A DNA stretch of 64,000 bases from Butyriboletus loyo (taxonomy: Eukaryota; Basidiomycota; Agaricomycetes; Boletales; Boletaceae): assembly GCA_038093515.1 (NCBI GenBank), contig JBBPSI010000002.1, forward strand, positions 1 to 64,000, written 5' to 3'. Of this stretch, positions 10,442 to 22,507 are shown piece by piece (the first letter of the stretch is position 1; each line of letters begins with the position of its first letter). The notes below the pieces were generated by a model. It was not told the DNA's origin. It made no database searches and saw nothing but the letters and a program-made list of their open reading frames with translations. The translations under genes and the position numbers were made by a program.

Positions 10442-12021
10442 ATGTCCCTGTACAAGACACAGCGCTGTCGTGTAGGTACTCCTGTCCACCCGCACCCCAT
10501 CGTCTGATCCCCCATCCGCAAGCACTTCGACGAGGCAGGCAACCCCATCAAGCCGTACTGCTCCCAGGGCAACAAGTGTCGGCGCGTATCTATTGACTAG
10601 CCGATGGCATGTCCACGTCACGCTTAACCCCCCTCTAGGTTCATCCACCCAAACGATCACCAGTGGGCCAAGCTCAAACGTAGGAATGATGACACCCCTT
10701 CTCCAGAGAATCGCGAGGCTGTGAGATCAAAGGGGAAAAATAGGCTCCAAATTTCCCCAGGCAGCTCTCCTCAGCTTCAACGTTCCTCGCCATTGATACC
10801 ACAGGCGGATTTATTCAAGCGCAAACAAAAAGATACTTCTCGGGAACATGACCATCGAGACTGGCCTGTCCGGAATGGCGATCGTAGGCGTGGCTCTGAT
10901 TCTTGGGGTCATGCCCGGGAGCGCAATGGCCCCTTTGAGCAAGGATATTCCTTGAAGAGAGCGAATGACGAAGGCAACCTATTCCCAAATCAGCGACCGA
11001 GGTTGTCTGAAAGAGTCAGTCGTCCAACACGTCATGTGCGTGATCATCGCTGACCTGTCGCTAGATCTTGTATGGATCCGTCTCCGGGGGTGGATCCAAC
11101 AACACTTGCCATGCAACACAGACGAATAAGATTGCTTCACACGTCTCCGAATGTGACCCCAAAACAATGGCAAACGTTTCAGACACTTTCCACCGTCTCG
11201 CAAAGTTGGTGTTCATTATTTCATCGTACAAGATCATTAATCTGTCCATCAGATTATGCTGCGAAATAGTTCAGGATACTTGCTTCCTGGATCGAGAAGA
11301 AGATAAGCTGAAAGCCTTCACCGGTTTCTCCTCAGAGCTCTCGAGAGCCGTCCCCGGTGCCGCAATGGCGGTGACACCAGCACTCGCTACAGTCATAAAT
11401 GGCCATACTCGAACTAGGGAGCGACTAGAAAATCATGTGGAGGAACTCGAGACACTGTGGAAGACCCTGTTCTCCATGCTGGAAAGCGACATATACAAGG
11501 TTATTGACTCCCGTTTGGAGCAGGCGATGTCCCTTCTGGATAAGGAGAGGGACAGTGCACTTCGAGTGATAACACGTTCGCAGAGACTCATCGGCGATAG
11601 GCTCTACGATGGAATGTCTGGATCTCGCCAATGGTCAGATGGCTGGAGAGAGACAGCCACAGATAGGACTACTACCTTGTCTGAGCGGAGCGCAATCTTT
11701 GTTAACGATGGGCCAGGAATGAACGTGTCGCCTGAAGAATCGCGTCACCATGGAGGCTCCGCTTCCCAGTCGCTGGTACCAACACAGGATGGGGACATTG
11801 GAACGAGCCTGAGGATTGTGCTTGAAGGCATGAAATTGCAGATGGATAGGCAGACAAGGGCAATCGAGCTCCTAGCGAAGGAAAATCTTCAGGTTTGTTT
11901 GTACCCGTTGGAGCAACATGCCGCTAAAATACGATCAACTTTCAGTTGAAATCTACGACAGAACGTGTTCCTCCGCAGCTTGTTCCGCCAGAATCTTCCC
12001 CGAGGAAGCCATCGATCCTCT
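10442..12021 (+). CDS. CCCH zinc-finger protein with C-terminal coiled coil
   Basis: Exon 1 (10442-10471) encodes MSLYKTQRCR; exon 2 (10523-10581) encodes HFDEAGNPIKPYCSQGNKCR; exon 3 from 10639 continues FIHPNDHQWAKLKRR. Together these form one CCCH finger spaced C-x13-C-x5-C-x3-H, longer in the first gap than the common C-x8-C-x5-C-x3-H. A basic, disordered Ser/Arg-rich region follows, then a helical segment with an ENHVEELETLWKTLFSML-type coiled coil around 11410-11620 and a C-terminal helix LEGMKLQMDRQTRAIELL. The last exon ends at the stop at 12021. Introns near 11050-11070 and 11210-11280 are not fully resolved. The second intron fits only with a GC donor. Likely an RNA-binding nuclear protein by analogy with CCCH proteins; the specific role is unknown. 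Confidence 0.68.
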
Positions 12022-12382
12022 AAAGCAGAGTGTATACGGTGCTTCGGTAAGCGATTGGTCGCGTTATCGAGCTTCCGAGTGCGTGCAGTCCAAGGGTCAT
12101 CGGACGTCTGGATTTCTATTCTGCTGTGCCACTCGATAATGCCAACTTGGGCTTGTTCCTTCTTGGAAGTAGATTTTGTACTTGTTCGTATAGTTTGAAT
12201 GTGAGCGATCCGTCAGAGCATCAGAGTCACGTGCGCCCAACGCGACTTGAACGTTTCACCCACCCCGATCAAACGCTAGCACTCGTCCCCGGTGATCATC
12301 TCTTCGTACTAGTACTACAGCACTACGAGCTGCTCGTCGTCCCGCACATTCTCCACACGAATTTCGCGTCAGCCATCGCGGC
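12022..12382. other. Intergenic region between tandem plus-strand genes
   Basis: Holds the 3' end of the CCCH gene and the presumed promoter of the gene starting at 12383. No TATA box or other motif stands out. An open frame spanning 12126-12626 overlaps the next gene in another frame and has no protein-like features. Confidence 0.5.
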
Positions 12383-15300
12383 ATGGACGCAGCTACCACC
12401 AGCTACCCGACTCCACCTCCAGGCAACACGGACGCGGTTAATGCATCACCCCTTCGAGGACGTGATGGCCCGCTGCAGTCGCCGGGCAGAGAACGTGTTC
12501 CGGTCGTCGCGCAACAGCGAATTATTAAAGCAGGTGCAACTAGTTCTCCTGCCCATCGATCACCGCGCCTATCTTGTCTTTCGCCACCGCAACCACCAAC
12601 GGAGTGTCAGGACACGCAAGACTTGAATGAAAGCAGCGATGACGAGTCCGAAAGTGAAAGTGTCAATGATGTTGCTCTTCACCTCTCTCGTGAAGAAACA
12701 CCCGAGAACGACCTTCCGCCAGACGGTGGGTGACAAATGCATTCGAGTGTATTTCTGTTAATATCGTTACGCCTTAGAACCTTCCACGGTCCTTGCGAGC
12801 AGGATTATACGAGCACACGATAATCCTTCACCTCCCCCGCAGGACCTTGCACACCCTGGCATTAACTACGTGCCCGGGAAGGACGGTCAATTCCCACTGC
12901 CCGATGTATTCGTACCTCCGAGCCCATTTCGCCCTATAAACCTTTTGGAGCGGCTGAACCAGCTCTCGGATCCCCCATTTAATCCTTCAAGTAGCCTCCG
13001 GACTCCAACTCTGGGTGATCTACCAGAGATATTAGAGCCTCACATCATTTCTCCACGTGGTTTCATCTTACCTGAATCTTGTTCACCATCTGTTATATCT
13101 GTGTCCTCGAAAAGTGCCTCCCACGAGGATCTCGCATCCGCTGACACAATTTTTTCATCGTCCACTCAATGTACAGTCGACGATCCTCCTTCACGGCCAT
13201 CACAGCATGTATGTGAGCCTGCTAACACTGCAAACAACGCTCGAATCGATCCGTCTTCGCAACCTGTCGCTGGACAGTTGACAACCATGAATAATTCTCT
13301 TGACTCCGAGGTTCTCAATTCCTCTCCAACACACGTTATTGATTCCTCGTTAAATCCTGTCGTACCTCCCGCCTCGGATGATCGTCCGCGGGGGCCTCCG
13401 CCATGCTCTGGACAGTGGAACTGCCGCAAATCGTCACCTCCTCCACCCACCGCAAAGACTATTTCATCCCCGCCGTTAAATGGGACTGGTAATGCTTCAC
13501 CAGTCACTGAGACGATGGTCCTCGGCGGGCAAGATTCCTATGGAAAAGAAACATTGTCTACAGACAATAACAACGTGTCTGCGTTGAGGGAGGAACCAGA
13601 AAGCGGAGCGACAAGCACGAATGGGGACAATTCCAATTCGCACCAGAGACTTGATTCTCTTTCTCCTCGCTCTACCAACGTGCTCGCAGGACTGTGTTTA
13701 CCTTTAGAATCAACCTCATCGATCGAGCAAACAAATTTACTTGCAGATTCCATCCCTATTCAACACCCCCCCACAGCAACACCGTCCCGAACAGCAAAGC
13801 CTTCTGTAGCGCATCCTGATTTTTCTCGGTCAACTGTTCAACGACCAGTTATTGTTCCTACAACAGTGCGAGCGAACAATGGTACTCGGAAATTAAATTC
13901 CCCCACCAAGTTCCCATTCGAAGCCGGCGACGTTTATCGCACCCCTGCGCAAAGAGTACCTATTGAAACTGCTCTTGCACGCGGAACTTCTTCGTTCCAG
14001 AGGACGGTACAGACATCTAATGAGTCGGACCAGTCTCAGCTAGGACGCTTTTTGACGATAAGAGCTCCTGTCTTCACGCGGCCAGCTCTCGATGACCCGT
14101 CTCGCAGTCCAGCGAAGCGGATACCTGTTGCGGACTTGGTGGCCTCCCCGACAAGGGGGGGTCAAGCCCCAGATTCCCCTACGCGACTCAGTACCCGTGC
14201 CAGGAGCACGTCCGTGGAGCCGCGCCCCCTGCGACCTATCCTTGCTCGCAGTCGATCCATCGAGCCCTGTGCAGTGAATTCAAAACATGATCATATCAAA
14301 GAATCTATTTTTCCGATGGTACCTATGCTTCCGAGATCTGGCACGAAGCTTCCCTTCCCTCTCATTTCTAGTCAGAGGTCGCGCAGCCATCTGCCGCCGC
14401 CCATCCCTGAAGAACACAAGACTGCGGAAATAGGGAATACCGAGACCACACAGGGCAATACGATGTCTCAATTGAGACAGCCATCCACCAATAGTCGTAT
14501 TCCGCGAATTGGCAGCAAGCCATATGCAAGACCTCCACCGAAAAACGGAAAGGCTACATCAGCCGACACGGCTCGCGCTCCTGTGAGTAGCTCGTTCACT
14601 GCCCTCGACTCCTGTCCGGTAATGTTTGTTAGCAGAAGGCTCCACCATTTCGGCTTGCCTGGAACAACGGGATCGGGAAAAGCAACATGGAAGTGTCTTC
14701 CTCCCAACCTGCGAACGATCAACATTTGGTGGGGTCACTCAAACGAAAACGGGGTGCAGAGGTAATGGCCCCGCCCAACCCCCATCCCGTCATGATCCGC
14801 CAAGTTGTGCCAGGCATTCTTAACGGAAAGTATGCTCCAAAACCTGCGAAATCCCCTTCCCATGTCCAGCCACCTTCTGAATCAGGCCCGCCTAAGGTTC
14901 CCCAGCCATTAAAGTTTCGTAAGGTGGTGGATGGGATGTTATCAGCACGATACCCACCAGCAAAGGCAACTCTTGCCCCACCGGAACTGTCAGATTCCAC
15001 CTCACGCTCTCTATCCCCACTTTCGGAACTTTCGTCATCATCAAATGAAGAGCCTTCTGATGAAAAGCTTCCTCCCGCCACACGTCCGATCGTGCATCCT
15101 AAAAGCGAGACATCAGATATCTCACAGACAGATGGTGACGCTTTCGTGGTGGAACCTAGCACGCACGAGCGTTCGTCATTGCGCCAAGCTGCTGACGGCG
15201 ACGAACCTTCCAGCCGCCCGCGAAGGACCTCCCGTACTCGCAAGCCAGCACAGCAACAATACGTTCTTGATGTCTTCAGCGGCAATACCTCCACACGACC

Positions 15301-16116
15301 ACCCCCAGCTCGCCGTAAACCTCAGCCTCGCATGGAAGGTGATGGTTTCATGGGCATGAGCGCTACTGCGTTGAAGGCGCTTACTGCTTCCAATACGACG
15401 AAGAACCAACAGACCGTGGCGGTACTGACGACGGAGGTTATTCGGAAGGAAGGTTCAAGACCAGAAAGTCCAACAGTCAAGGCACGAACAATCTTGCAGA
15501 AACAGCGGGATGAAAGAGAGATACGGAGGGGAGAAAGGGCCCAGAGGAGGGCGCGAATGAGCAAGGAGGCCAGTGACACGGAAGGACAGACAGAACTGGG
15601 CGATCAGGTATCTCCCAGTGCGCGTGCAGATCATGATGAAAACGATTATGGCATGCCACTGAAACATCGCCACGGTCCTGGGGATGAGGAAGATTACGAG
15701 ACTCCAGAACGACCTGAGCGCATCATTGAACCGGTGAGGCTCGAAGGAGCGGATACAAAAGTCAAGCCAGTGAAACAGGTCAAGTGGCATCGAGGGTTAT
15801 CAGCTGCCGTTTATCTCGATGAGGTTGATCCCAGGCGGAAGTCTTTACCAAAGGACGGCGTCGTCGCGAGAGGTTGTTTGGCACCTACATCGAAGGTGTG
15901 TATCGTTGCAAAGCCATTCAACTATGCATTGATCCACCCTTTTAGAACCTTCCTCTCGACTCCCTTGGAAACCTTGTTGAGATTGACAATCGACCAACCC
16001 CTGAACTCGTTACGGAGCAGATTGTAATCAAGAGATATCTGTACGATAACGACGTCGAGCCAGAACCTATCCCCGTGAAGGTGACGAGGTCAAAGAGCAA
16101 GAAAAGCAGAAGCTAG
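12383..16116 (+). CDS. Large disordered basidiomycete-type protein of unknown function
   Basis: Four exons fit: 12383-12725, 12778-14582, 14636-15895 and 15946-16116, giving about 1190 residues. It is dominated by Ser/Pro/Thr-rich low-complexity sequence, so mostly disordered. More conserved-looking islands are PLPDVFVPPSPFRPINLLER early on, two related motifs near the middle (MIRQVVPGILNGKYAPKP and LKFRKVVDGMLSARYPP), a basic helical stretch with KQRDEREIRRGERAQRRARM, and a C-terminal block with QVKWHRGLSAAVYLDEVDP, followed by LPLDSLGNLVEIDN, KRYLYDNDVEPEPIPVKV and a basic SKSKKSRS end. The duplicated GIL/GML-xxxY(A/P)P motif looks like a short linear binding motif. I recognise no named domain. 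A nuclear scaffold role is a guess from composition. Confidence 0.75.
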
Positions 16117-16235
16117 TGTCTATAGGTTGCAGTTTATCTTCACTCATATCGTTGCTGTATCCTTATGTTTCCATGTTTCCACCGCATTGTGGCTGATTCC
16201 GAAATAATGCATTTCTACGACTTTGGACTGCTAGC

Positions 16236-17394
16236 TTAAATTTTGGGAGACCTATAGTTAATAGTGGCTGATGCTTGGTTCACCGGGAGAACGAAGACTT
16301 CAGCGAGGTTTACGTGAGGTGGACGTGATGCTGCCCAGACAATTTCCTCTGCAATGTCTTCGGCAACCACTTGTGCAACGATTAGCAGCCGATTGGGTAA
16401 ACTCCGAATTTGTGGTACCCACATGGCTGCAGGCCCTCATAAACTTTGTCTGCCACTGACTTGTTGCCTCTGAAGCGCACAACAGAAAATTCAGTCTCAA
16501 CCATGCCTGTAATTTTGCGAACAGTTTGCGGAGCACCTTGTTAGAGTATAACACAACGTACCAGGCTGGATCTCGGTCACCCTGATGGGGGTGTCAACGA
16601 GCTCTCTCAACAATGCACCAGTGAATGCATTGACCGCGTGCTTGGTCGCACAATAGATGCTACCTCCAGCATAAGCCTCTCTTCCAGCAATGGAGCCGAT
16701 GTTAATAACATGGCCTGTCTTCCTTGCCTTGAAATCTGAAAGGCGATGAGGGAGGCGAAAGTGGGCTACGCTGAAACATACCCTTGATGCATAATTGGGT
16801 CAATGCAATGAGCCCAAAGACATTGGTGGTGAACATGTTCTCCATGTTGTCGAGTGAAAGATCGCCGACGCGGTCGACCCCGACGACATAGCCCGCATTG
16901 TTGACTATCAAAGCAGTATCGAGATGGGTTGGGGTGCACATGATGTGACGGTGACGTTGCTTACCGAGAACGTCGATATTACGGAGCTCTGTTGGGACTT
17001 TTCCCAAAAACGAGGCGATCTGGTTTTTGTCCGAAACGTCGAGCGCGATGGGGACGAAATGTCCGCCTTGTTGAACGCCTGCCGCCTTGTGTGCGGCAGC
17101 ACATCGCTCTGCTACGATTCGCAGGGCATCCGCTCGGCGTGCAGTGAGAATGACATTCGCACCACCCTGTCCGGAGAGAGTGCGTGTGTGAGCGTGACTG
17201 ACAAGAGTTGAAGAAACGATACACCGACTTTAGCAAACAAAATGGCCGTAGCCTCAGAGATAGATGATGATGGAGTTGAGCTGATGGCCACATCTTTCCG
17301 AGCGAGGGATGAAACTCACCTCGCCGATACCAGAACTCGCCCCAGTGATAAGGACGGTCTTTCCGAGGAGACGAGAGGCGTTGAACACGGACAT
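16236..17394 (-). CDS. Short-chain dehydrogenase/reductase (YMR226C/YdfG-like)
   Basis: NAD(P)-dependent oxidoreductase of the classical SDR family, closest in pattern to yeast YMR226C, a 3-hydroxy-acid (serine-type) dehydrogenase. It starts [20 protein letters not shown] at 17394, with the cofactor motif TGASSGIG at about residues 16-23, then NNAGYVVG, the N-containing [10 protein letters not shown] helix, and the catalytic Ser, Tyr and Lys in [20 protein letters not shown] followed by K. Supported exons are 17320-17394, 17229-17252, 16965-17166, 16782-16904 and 16562-16735; one more intron (about 16507-16561) and another near 16372-16427 lead to the C-terminal [19 protein letters not shown]. 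The length of about 270 residues suits the family. Substrate is not determinable. Divergent from the SET-domain gene, with 192 bp between starts. Confidence 0.87.
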
Positions 17395-17586
17395 GTTGGG
17401 AGGGGGGGATGTTGTTGAGAGTAGGGTGAGTTAGTGGAAGCGGAAGTGAGGCAGATGCATCGGATACCCGAGGACGGAAGACTGGGACACCGTGGGCGAC
17501 AAGCAGGCGGCGCGTGACCCGACGCAATTAAAGATCGTGTTCTCCTCGAAGGAGACTGTGCTTGTGCGGCTACGGTGATTGATCGT

Positions 17587-19266
17587 ATGGTTACCTCAAC
17601 GCTCCTCCAGCGCAGATGGAAGAATTTACTGGCTTGGCTCGAGAGTCATGGTTTTCAAGCACAGGACCTCCCCGTGGAGTGCAGAGAAATGATGCATGGT
17701 TGAGTACTAACAGGCAATCGTTCATCCGACGTAGTTGACACAAGGCACACACACAGCTGGCAATGCACTCTTTGCGCGCTGTGCCTGCATGGTAAGTGCA
17801 GATCATAGTCCCACTGCCGACGAATTGCATGGAAAATGAGATCAGCCAGGACGCCCTTTCTTTGCAATCCCTCCGAATGCCCTGATGAACAAGATGACAC
17901 TAAAACGACACTATCCTCCCAACATACGGGTGGCCAAGGCATTGACTGCTGTGCAGTTGATCTCGATGCACTTATTCATATGGCGTCCAAAGGCCGACGA
18001 CGATAGTGCAGACCCTTTCTTTGGGCCTTACATATCAATCCTCCCTAGAAATTTTGAAAGCCATCCCCTCGCCTGGCTTGTCCTATCAAAGCTCAACAAG
18101 GCAGACGACCTGTTGGTTTCGCTGTTGAATAGTTTGCCACCGAGCGTACTAGCGGCATTGCATCGCCTGCACACTCGGTTTTGGGACGATTGGTGCAAGG
18201 TGCGATTATTCCTTGTAAGGACACAATCTCCCTGGTCTACTATTCAAACTCATCGAGATGTAGCAAGAGACGCCCTCCGTGGCAGTCATAGTTCAAGTGC
18301 CGTCAGTTTGTCTCGAATCACCCGCTGCAGTCATGGACTTTTTGTGGGCTTGGCTCAATGGTAATCTTGCCTCACATCTTGGTTAACTTGCAATTTTTGC
18401 TTTCTGTAACTCAGTGAACACCCGGTGCATTTACTACCGCCTGAAACATGCCAAAACGGATCCGGACAATCTGACAATGTGTCCCATTCTCGACTTCGTC
18501 AACCACACTCCAGATCAAGCGAGTATGACCCCTGTCCCATCAAACTCCGAGATTTGGAACGCTGCCCCCGTAAACTCAATTGGAGACGGACTCAAATTTA
18601 TCTCTCCTGACAATGCGAAGGTAAAAGAGAACGACGAAATCCTTCTGACTTACGGATCGCACTCGAATAAAACGTTATTCGTGGAATATGGCTTTGTGAA
18701 CCTCTTCTCCAAAAATGGGCCTTCTCCAAGCGGAGAGGTAGATGTGCAAGACCTGGTCGATAAGTATGTCTTTGCAGATGTGCGACTTCGCCAAGTAGTG
18801 AAAGCTGCACTCGTCACTGAGGGTTATTGGGGGTGAGTCTCTTTCTCTACAGCAACTGGTCGTGATTTCCAAGCAACATTTACAAAGGGATTGGACATTA
18901 CAATCGACTCCAAATAGTGCTCAACCATCTTGGCGGCTGATTACTGCGTTACGACTATACCATATTGTCGTAGCCGTTGGTTCTACGAACGAAGATGCCT
19001 TTCAAGCATGGCGAGACGTCGTCACGGGCAAACAATACCGTGTTTCCTGCGAGAACGAACAATCCTGGAGGAAAACGATCGTGCTTTTGTGCGATATACT
19101 CATCAAAAGAGCCGAGGAAGCCATCGTATTGGGTTCTGCGCAAAATAAGTACACAGAGCACAGTTGGCCTCGATGGATGTCGGAAAACATCCAGTCGTTG
19201 TGGAGGGAGGAGTTGTTCGTCGCAAGAGCCGTGAAGGAGAGTGTGTTGAGGGGGGATGAGTTCTGA
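17587..19266 (+). CDS. SET-domain protein lysine methyltransferase (RuBisCO LSMT/SETD6 type)
   Basis: Probable protein lysine methyltransferase of the split-SET class (yeast Efm1/Rkm-type, human SETD6). The N-terminus MVTSTLLQRRWKNLLAWLES is the helix that usually precedes the SET fold; PFFAIPPNALMNK, then LTAVQLISMHLFI follow. The core SET motifs are VNTRCIYYRL, the catalytic NH box MCPILDFVNHTP and DEILLTYGSHSNKTLFVEYG. The C-terminal half (WRLITALRLYHIVVAVG, then helices to 19266) fits the LSMT substrate-binding domain. Splicing is clear at 18361-18413 (WAWLN|VNTRC) and about 18832-18898 (YWG|DWTLQ). Exons between 17700 and 17850 and between 18195 and 18330 are not fully resolved. The target protein is unknown; ribosomal proteins or translation factors are typical for this class. 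Confidence 0.8.
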
Positions 19267-19614
19267 GAATTTGCATCGGCATTGCATAGCTAGATCGACA
19301 GCCCACGAAAAGAATCCTGCACACGCACAGACAAGCAGGGGTACACCGGAGACGATTCGAACAACGAGGTACTGAGGCTCGACATGTTGGGGAAATGATA
19401 CCAAGGCAGGTGCAATCGAGTTCAACGAAAGACCGTCGAGTGACAGGAGAGAAACACGACCATCCATGTATCAATCACACAGCTACTAATAAGTTAAAAG
19501 ATCCCAGAAAAGCTGGAGACCAGCGCCACCTGGTTGAGACTTGTCAACCAAAACTGAGTCTCATTCTTCTGAGCAAGTACAGCAAGACACTCATACACGA
19601 ACTATGCCATACGA
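19267..19614. other. Convergent 3' intergenic region, nothing recognised
   Basis: Lies between the 3' ends of the SET-domain gene and the small minus-strand gene at 19615. It should contain both 3' UTRs. Small open frames across it have no protein-like features. Confidence 0.5.
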
Positions 19615-20084
19615 TCAGACGCCTGATGTACGGATGAAGATTTTGTGGACATGCGCCATGAGATCTTGCCACGAGGCCTGGGAAATCAACACCGGCGTTG
19701 TCTGCGTAGTTCCATCCTCATTGTAGAAGAGTGCCCCAGTGATTGTCATGTTCACCTGAGCGCCGTAATGTCCTCTTTGCACGATCCCAAAATCGTATTT
19801 GAGAATATCCACGGCGTTCTGCTCAGGGGGCCGACACATCAGCGATCGCACTAAACCTGAACGACGAAAATTCTCCAACTGACACTGAAACTAGTGGATA
19901 GTGTTTGTCTGCTGAACATCATCACCCGAGTGGTACCCTCTTTGTTCATGTGTTCGACGATGATCGGTGTCTTCCCCCCGGGCTTTGCAAAGTTGAGTAA
20001 CGCTTGCAAGAAATGGCCGATCCCGACCGCCGTCTGTTGACGGGTATCGAGCAACTGCTGGACGATGGCGTATGCACCACTCAT
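19615..20084 (-). CDS. Small hypothetical protein
   Basis: Two exons fit, 19857-20084 and 19615-19818, joined by a short 38-bp intron (19819-19856) in phase 0, giving a protein of about 143 residues. The N-terminus MSGAYAIVQQLLDTRQQTAV looks helical; the C-terminal half alternates in the way of beta strands (NMTITGALFYNEDGTTQTTP) and ends in a helix ASWQDLMAHVHKIF. There is no signal peptide, membrane segment or known motif. Codon use and continuity across the intron make it look real, but the short intron lowers confidence. I do not recognise the family. Confidence 0.45.
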
Positions 20085-20190
20085 TGAGCTACTATGATAA
20101 TTAGATCGGAATCGTCACGAGGATTGGGGCAGTCATCGCACCTTCCGATAGAGAGGATGTGAGGGCGAAGGTAAGATTGAAAAACACGAG

Positions 20191-20421
20191 CAGTTCATAT
20201 GCTTTCCTTACATTATCAAGATCGATAGGAACGCACCCTTTTTGTGGCTCTTCGACGGAAACGTAGATGATCGTCGCAGTGTCGATTTAGCAGGCTAAAA
20301 TGGCAAACCAGCGCCGCTCTTGACGTTGCAAAACAGTTCATATACCACCACGCGTGATAGGAACGCACCCTTGTCGACGGAGACGTGGAGGGTTGACCAA
20401 ATATCGAGCCAGCGCCGCTCT
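20191..20421. repeat. Imperfect direct duplication upstream of the UPF0658 gene
   Basis: Copy 1 (20191-20320) and copy 2 (20334-20421) share the ordered blocks CAGTTCATAT, GATAGGAACGCACCCTT, CGACGGA(A/G)ACGT and CCAGCGCCGCTCT, with copy 2 shorter by about 40 bp. It lies between the divergent starts of the small hypothetical gene (20084) and the Golgi membrane protein gene (20669), so it may be a duplicated promoter segment. Confidence 0.6.
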
Positions 20422-20668
20422 ACATGTGGCACGAATCACATTTCAAAGGGTCCATTCGAGTAACTCAAACCCTCAAACTTGAAAGATAGAGAAAAGGACT
20501 CGGAGTGTATGTACTTGTTCCCAAAAAAAAAAACACCCCCGTCACAATGTCACCACCAAGTGCGCACAGCCACCAGAGTCACACTGGCTCAGCGCGCGAT
20601 TTTCAGCTTGAACCATTTGAAGCTCCCTTCATCACACTCAGGTCTTAGGCTCACTTCCTCCGTCCAGG

Positions 20669-22507
20669 ATGGCGGTGGAACCTTTGTTGGGTACCAGAGC
20701 CCAGCGCGCTTTCATCATCACAAGTATGTCCACCACTTGCACCAGTTTTTCTGGCTCACACATTCGCATATATCACAGTTGCAGCTCGTGAACAAAAATT
20801 TAATTAATAGTCTGAGCAACGCTAATTCGTCTTTCAGAGGCCGTCATAGTTATTGCGATGGTTGCGTCCACCTTCGGAATCGTGAGTAGCACTTCTACGC
20901 GGGGTGACGGATACAGAATACAGAAGTGGTCTTCTATAGGTACATACATACCTCGGCGATACTTTCGATCAGGGCCCTCACAAGGTACTGTGGTATAAGA
21001 TACTATGCTGTCAAAATGCTGATCGTCCACCAGACCTTGTCCTGCTATCTCGCTCTTTTCATTCTGGCCGAGTAGTCCCTGTTCCAACTCCCCTCGGACA
21101 TTTGCTTATTCGCGTTTTTCAGGATCTTTGAGCTCTTCATGGCTTACGATGCCTTGCGGATGAGAAACATCATTCAACTACTGGGCATTATATGTACAGC
21201 AGCGTTCTTGTTGAATCCATGGGTCTCATTAGCTGATGTCATTTTCTAGTGTTCCACGGCGCTCTTATCGTCTTCGCTGCTCTTCAGGTTCACGAAACGG
21301 AGGGCGCGCTTGTGCCCTGCAATCAAATTTTGCCGCAATATTGTTCCGATGACTCTGAATGGTTGTGGTCCAAGGTAGAACCTTTCCTCATAGTTGTGCC
21401 GTGCATCGTGGCTGCATCATGGCTTTTCCTGATCTTCTGGATCAAACAACTTTTTGGAGAATTCGGGTGAGATCGTTGTTTATAACGGAATTCCCGAGTC
21501 TTCATTGCAATTAGATGGGTCATATTTCATGTCGTCGGGGCAAGCCCCAAGTTGAAGTGTGGGTAGTCTTCATCTCGCTAATCTATGCCGTTGACTGACC
21601 TTACGCCCAATAGCCATGTATCAGTTCTACCAAGTCTTTATCTGTCTCCTCAAATTCGATTTCTTCTGCTTCGTTGGTGTTACCATGCAAGTATGCACCT
21701 CCTTCTTTTTTATTTCAATATCAATAGGACACTGATGATGTCTTAACAGCTTGTTATCGTCGTCCTTGCTGCTGACTCTGCCGAGTTTGGACTCACCATT
21801 GCTGCTATCCCCGTGGTCCTTACCTTGATAGCCGGTTGTGCCTATGCCGTTCAGCGTGAAATCAAATGGTGCGACCTCTACACTTTATTATGTGTTTCAT
21901 CGGCCAAATTGTCTCTAGGATGATGTCAACAGCACTTGCGTTGATGCTACCATGCATGAGTTACTGTAGGGTTGTCTTTCATATCCTCGGCCAAATAACT
22001 AATTCAAGATACATTTTTTACCGCCGCAGTCGGTAAGTACAGATTTCGATTATACTTTTGTTTGCTCAACTCGCTTTGATTGTAGTCTACAAGCTAGTCC
22101 GTTTTTATCTACCATCCTCCGAAGGCGAATATATTACCACCCGCGCAACCCTAACTGTTTTCAGTCAGTAGACTCATTATCCCGGACGACCTTTTACTAA
22201 ACTGTACCTGTAGCGGTTGTCGCATTCTTGCTTTTGTTCACCACCTTTCTAGTCGGTCTCAAGTGTTTCTATGACTTCGACAAGGGTTTACACGACTCCA
22301 AGACTCATGGTCAGTTCTATAAGCCTGTCCGGCAGCAAGTTTCAGATACGTTCAAGATGGGTGATTAACTTTTCTTCCACTCCTTTCTCAGATATAAATG
22401 CGGACGGACAATACTCATCTTCGCCAAAAACACCAGGGGGCATGGCCGAGCGGCAATCAGCGTACTTAGCTGGCACTCCGCTCCAGCCACAGATATCGAT
22501 CGAATGA
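20669..22507 (+). CDS. UPF0658 Golgi-type multi-pass membrane protein
   Basis: Homologue of the fungal UPF0658 family (fission yeast Golgi membrane proteins such as SPAC1952.10c); molecular function unknown. It begins MAVEPLLGTRAQRAFIIT at 20669 and runs through many small exons with hydrophobic segments: AVIVIAMVASTFGI; TLSCYLALFILAEIFELFMA; the signature YDALRMRNIIQLLG and FHGALIVFAALQVHET; PFLIVVPCIVAASWLFLIFW; YQVFICLLKFDFFCFVGVT; LVIVVLAADSAEFGLTIAAI; and VVAFLLLFTTFLVGLKCFYD. The cytosolic tail contains ADGQYSSSPKTPGGM. About seven membrane spans are expected. The junctions GLHDSKTH|DINADG (acceptor near 22390) and LAE|IFELFM are clear; the first intron could be one of about 115 bp or two flanking a 9-nt exon. 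Confidence 0.8.

Noticed and set aside
12126..12626. Plus-strand open frame overlapping the start of the disordered protein gene
   Set aside because: It is in another frame from the supported exon at 12383 and does not splice to anything sensible.
14719..15294. Minus-strand open frame of 191 codons inside the disordered protein gene
   Set aside because: Antisense shadow of a Ser/Pro-rich coding exon; such composition keeps the opposite strand open by chance.
20720..20840. A 9-nt micro-exon in the UPF0658 gene
   Set aside because: A single longer intron gives an equally good frame, so the micro-exon is not needed.
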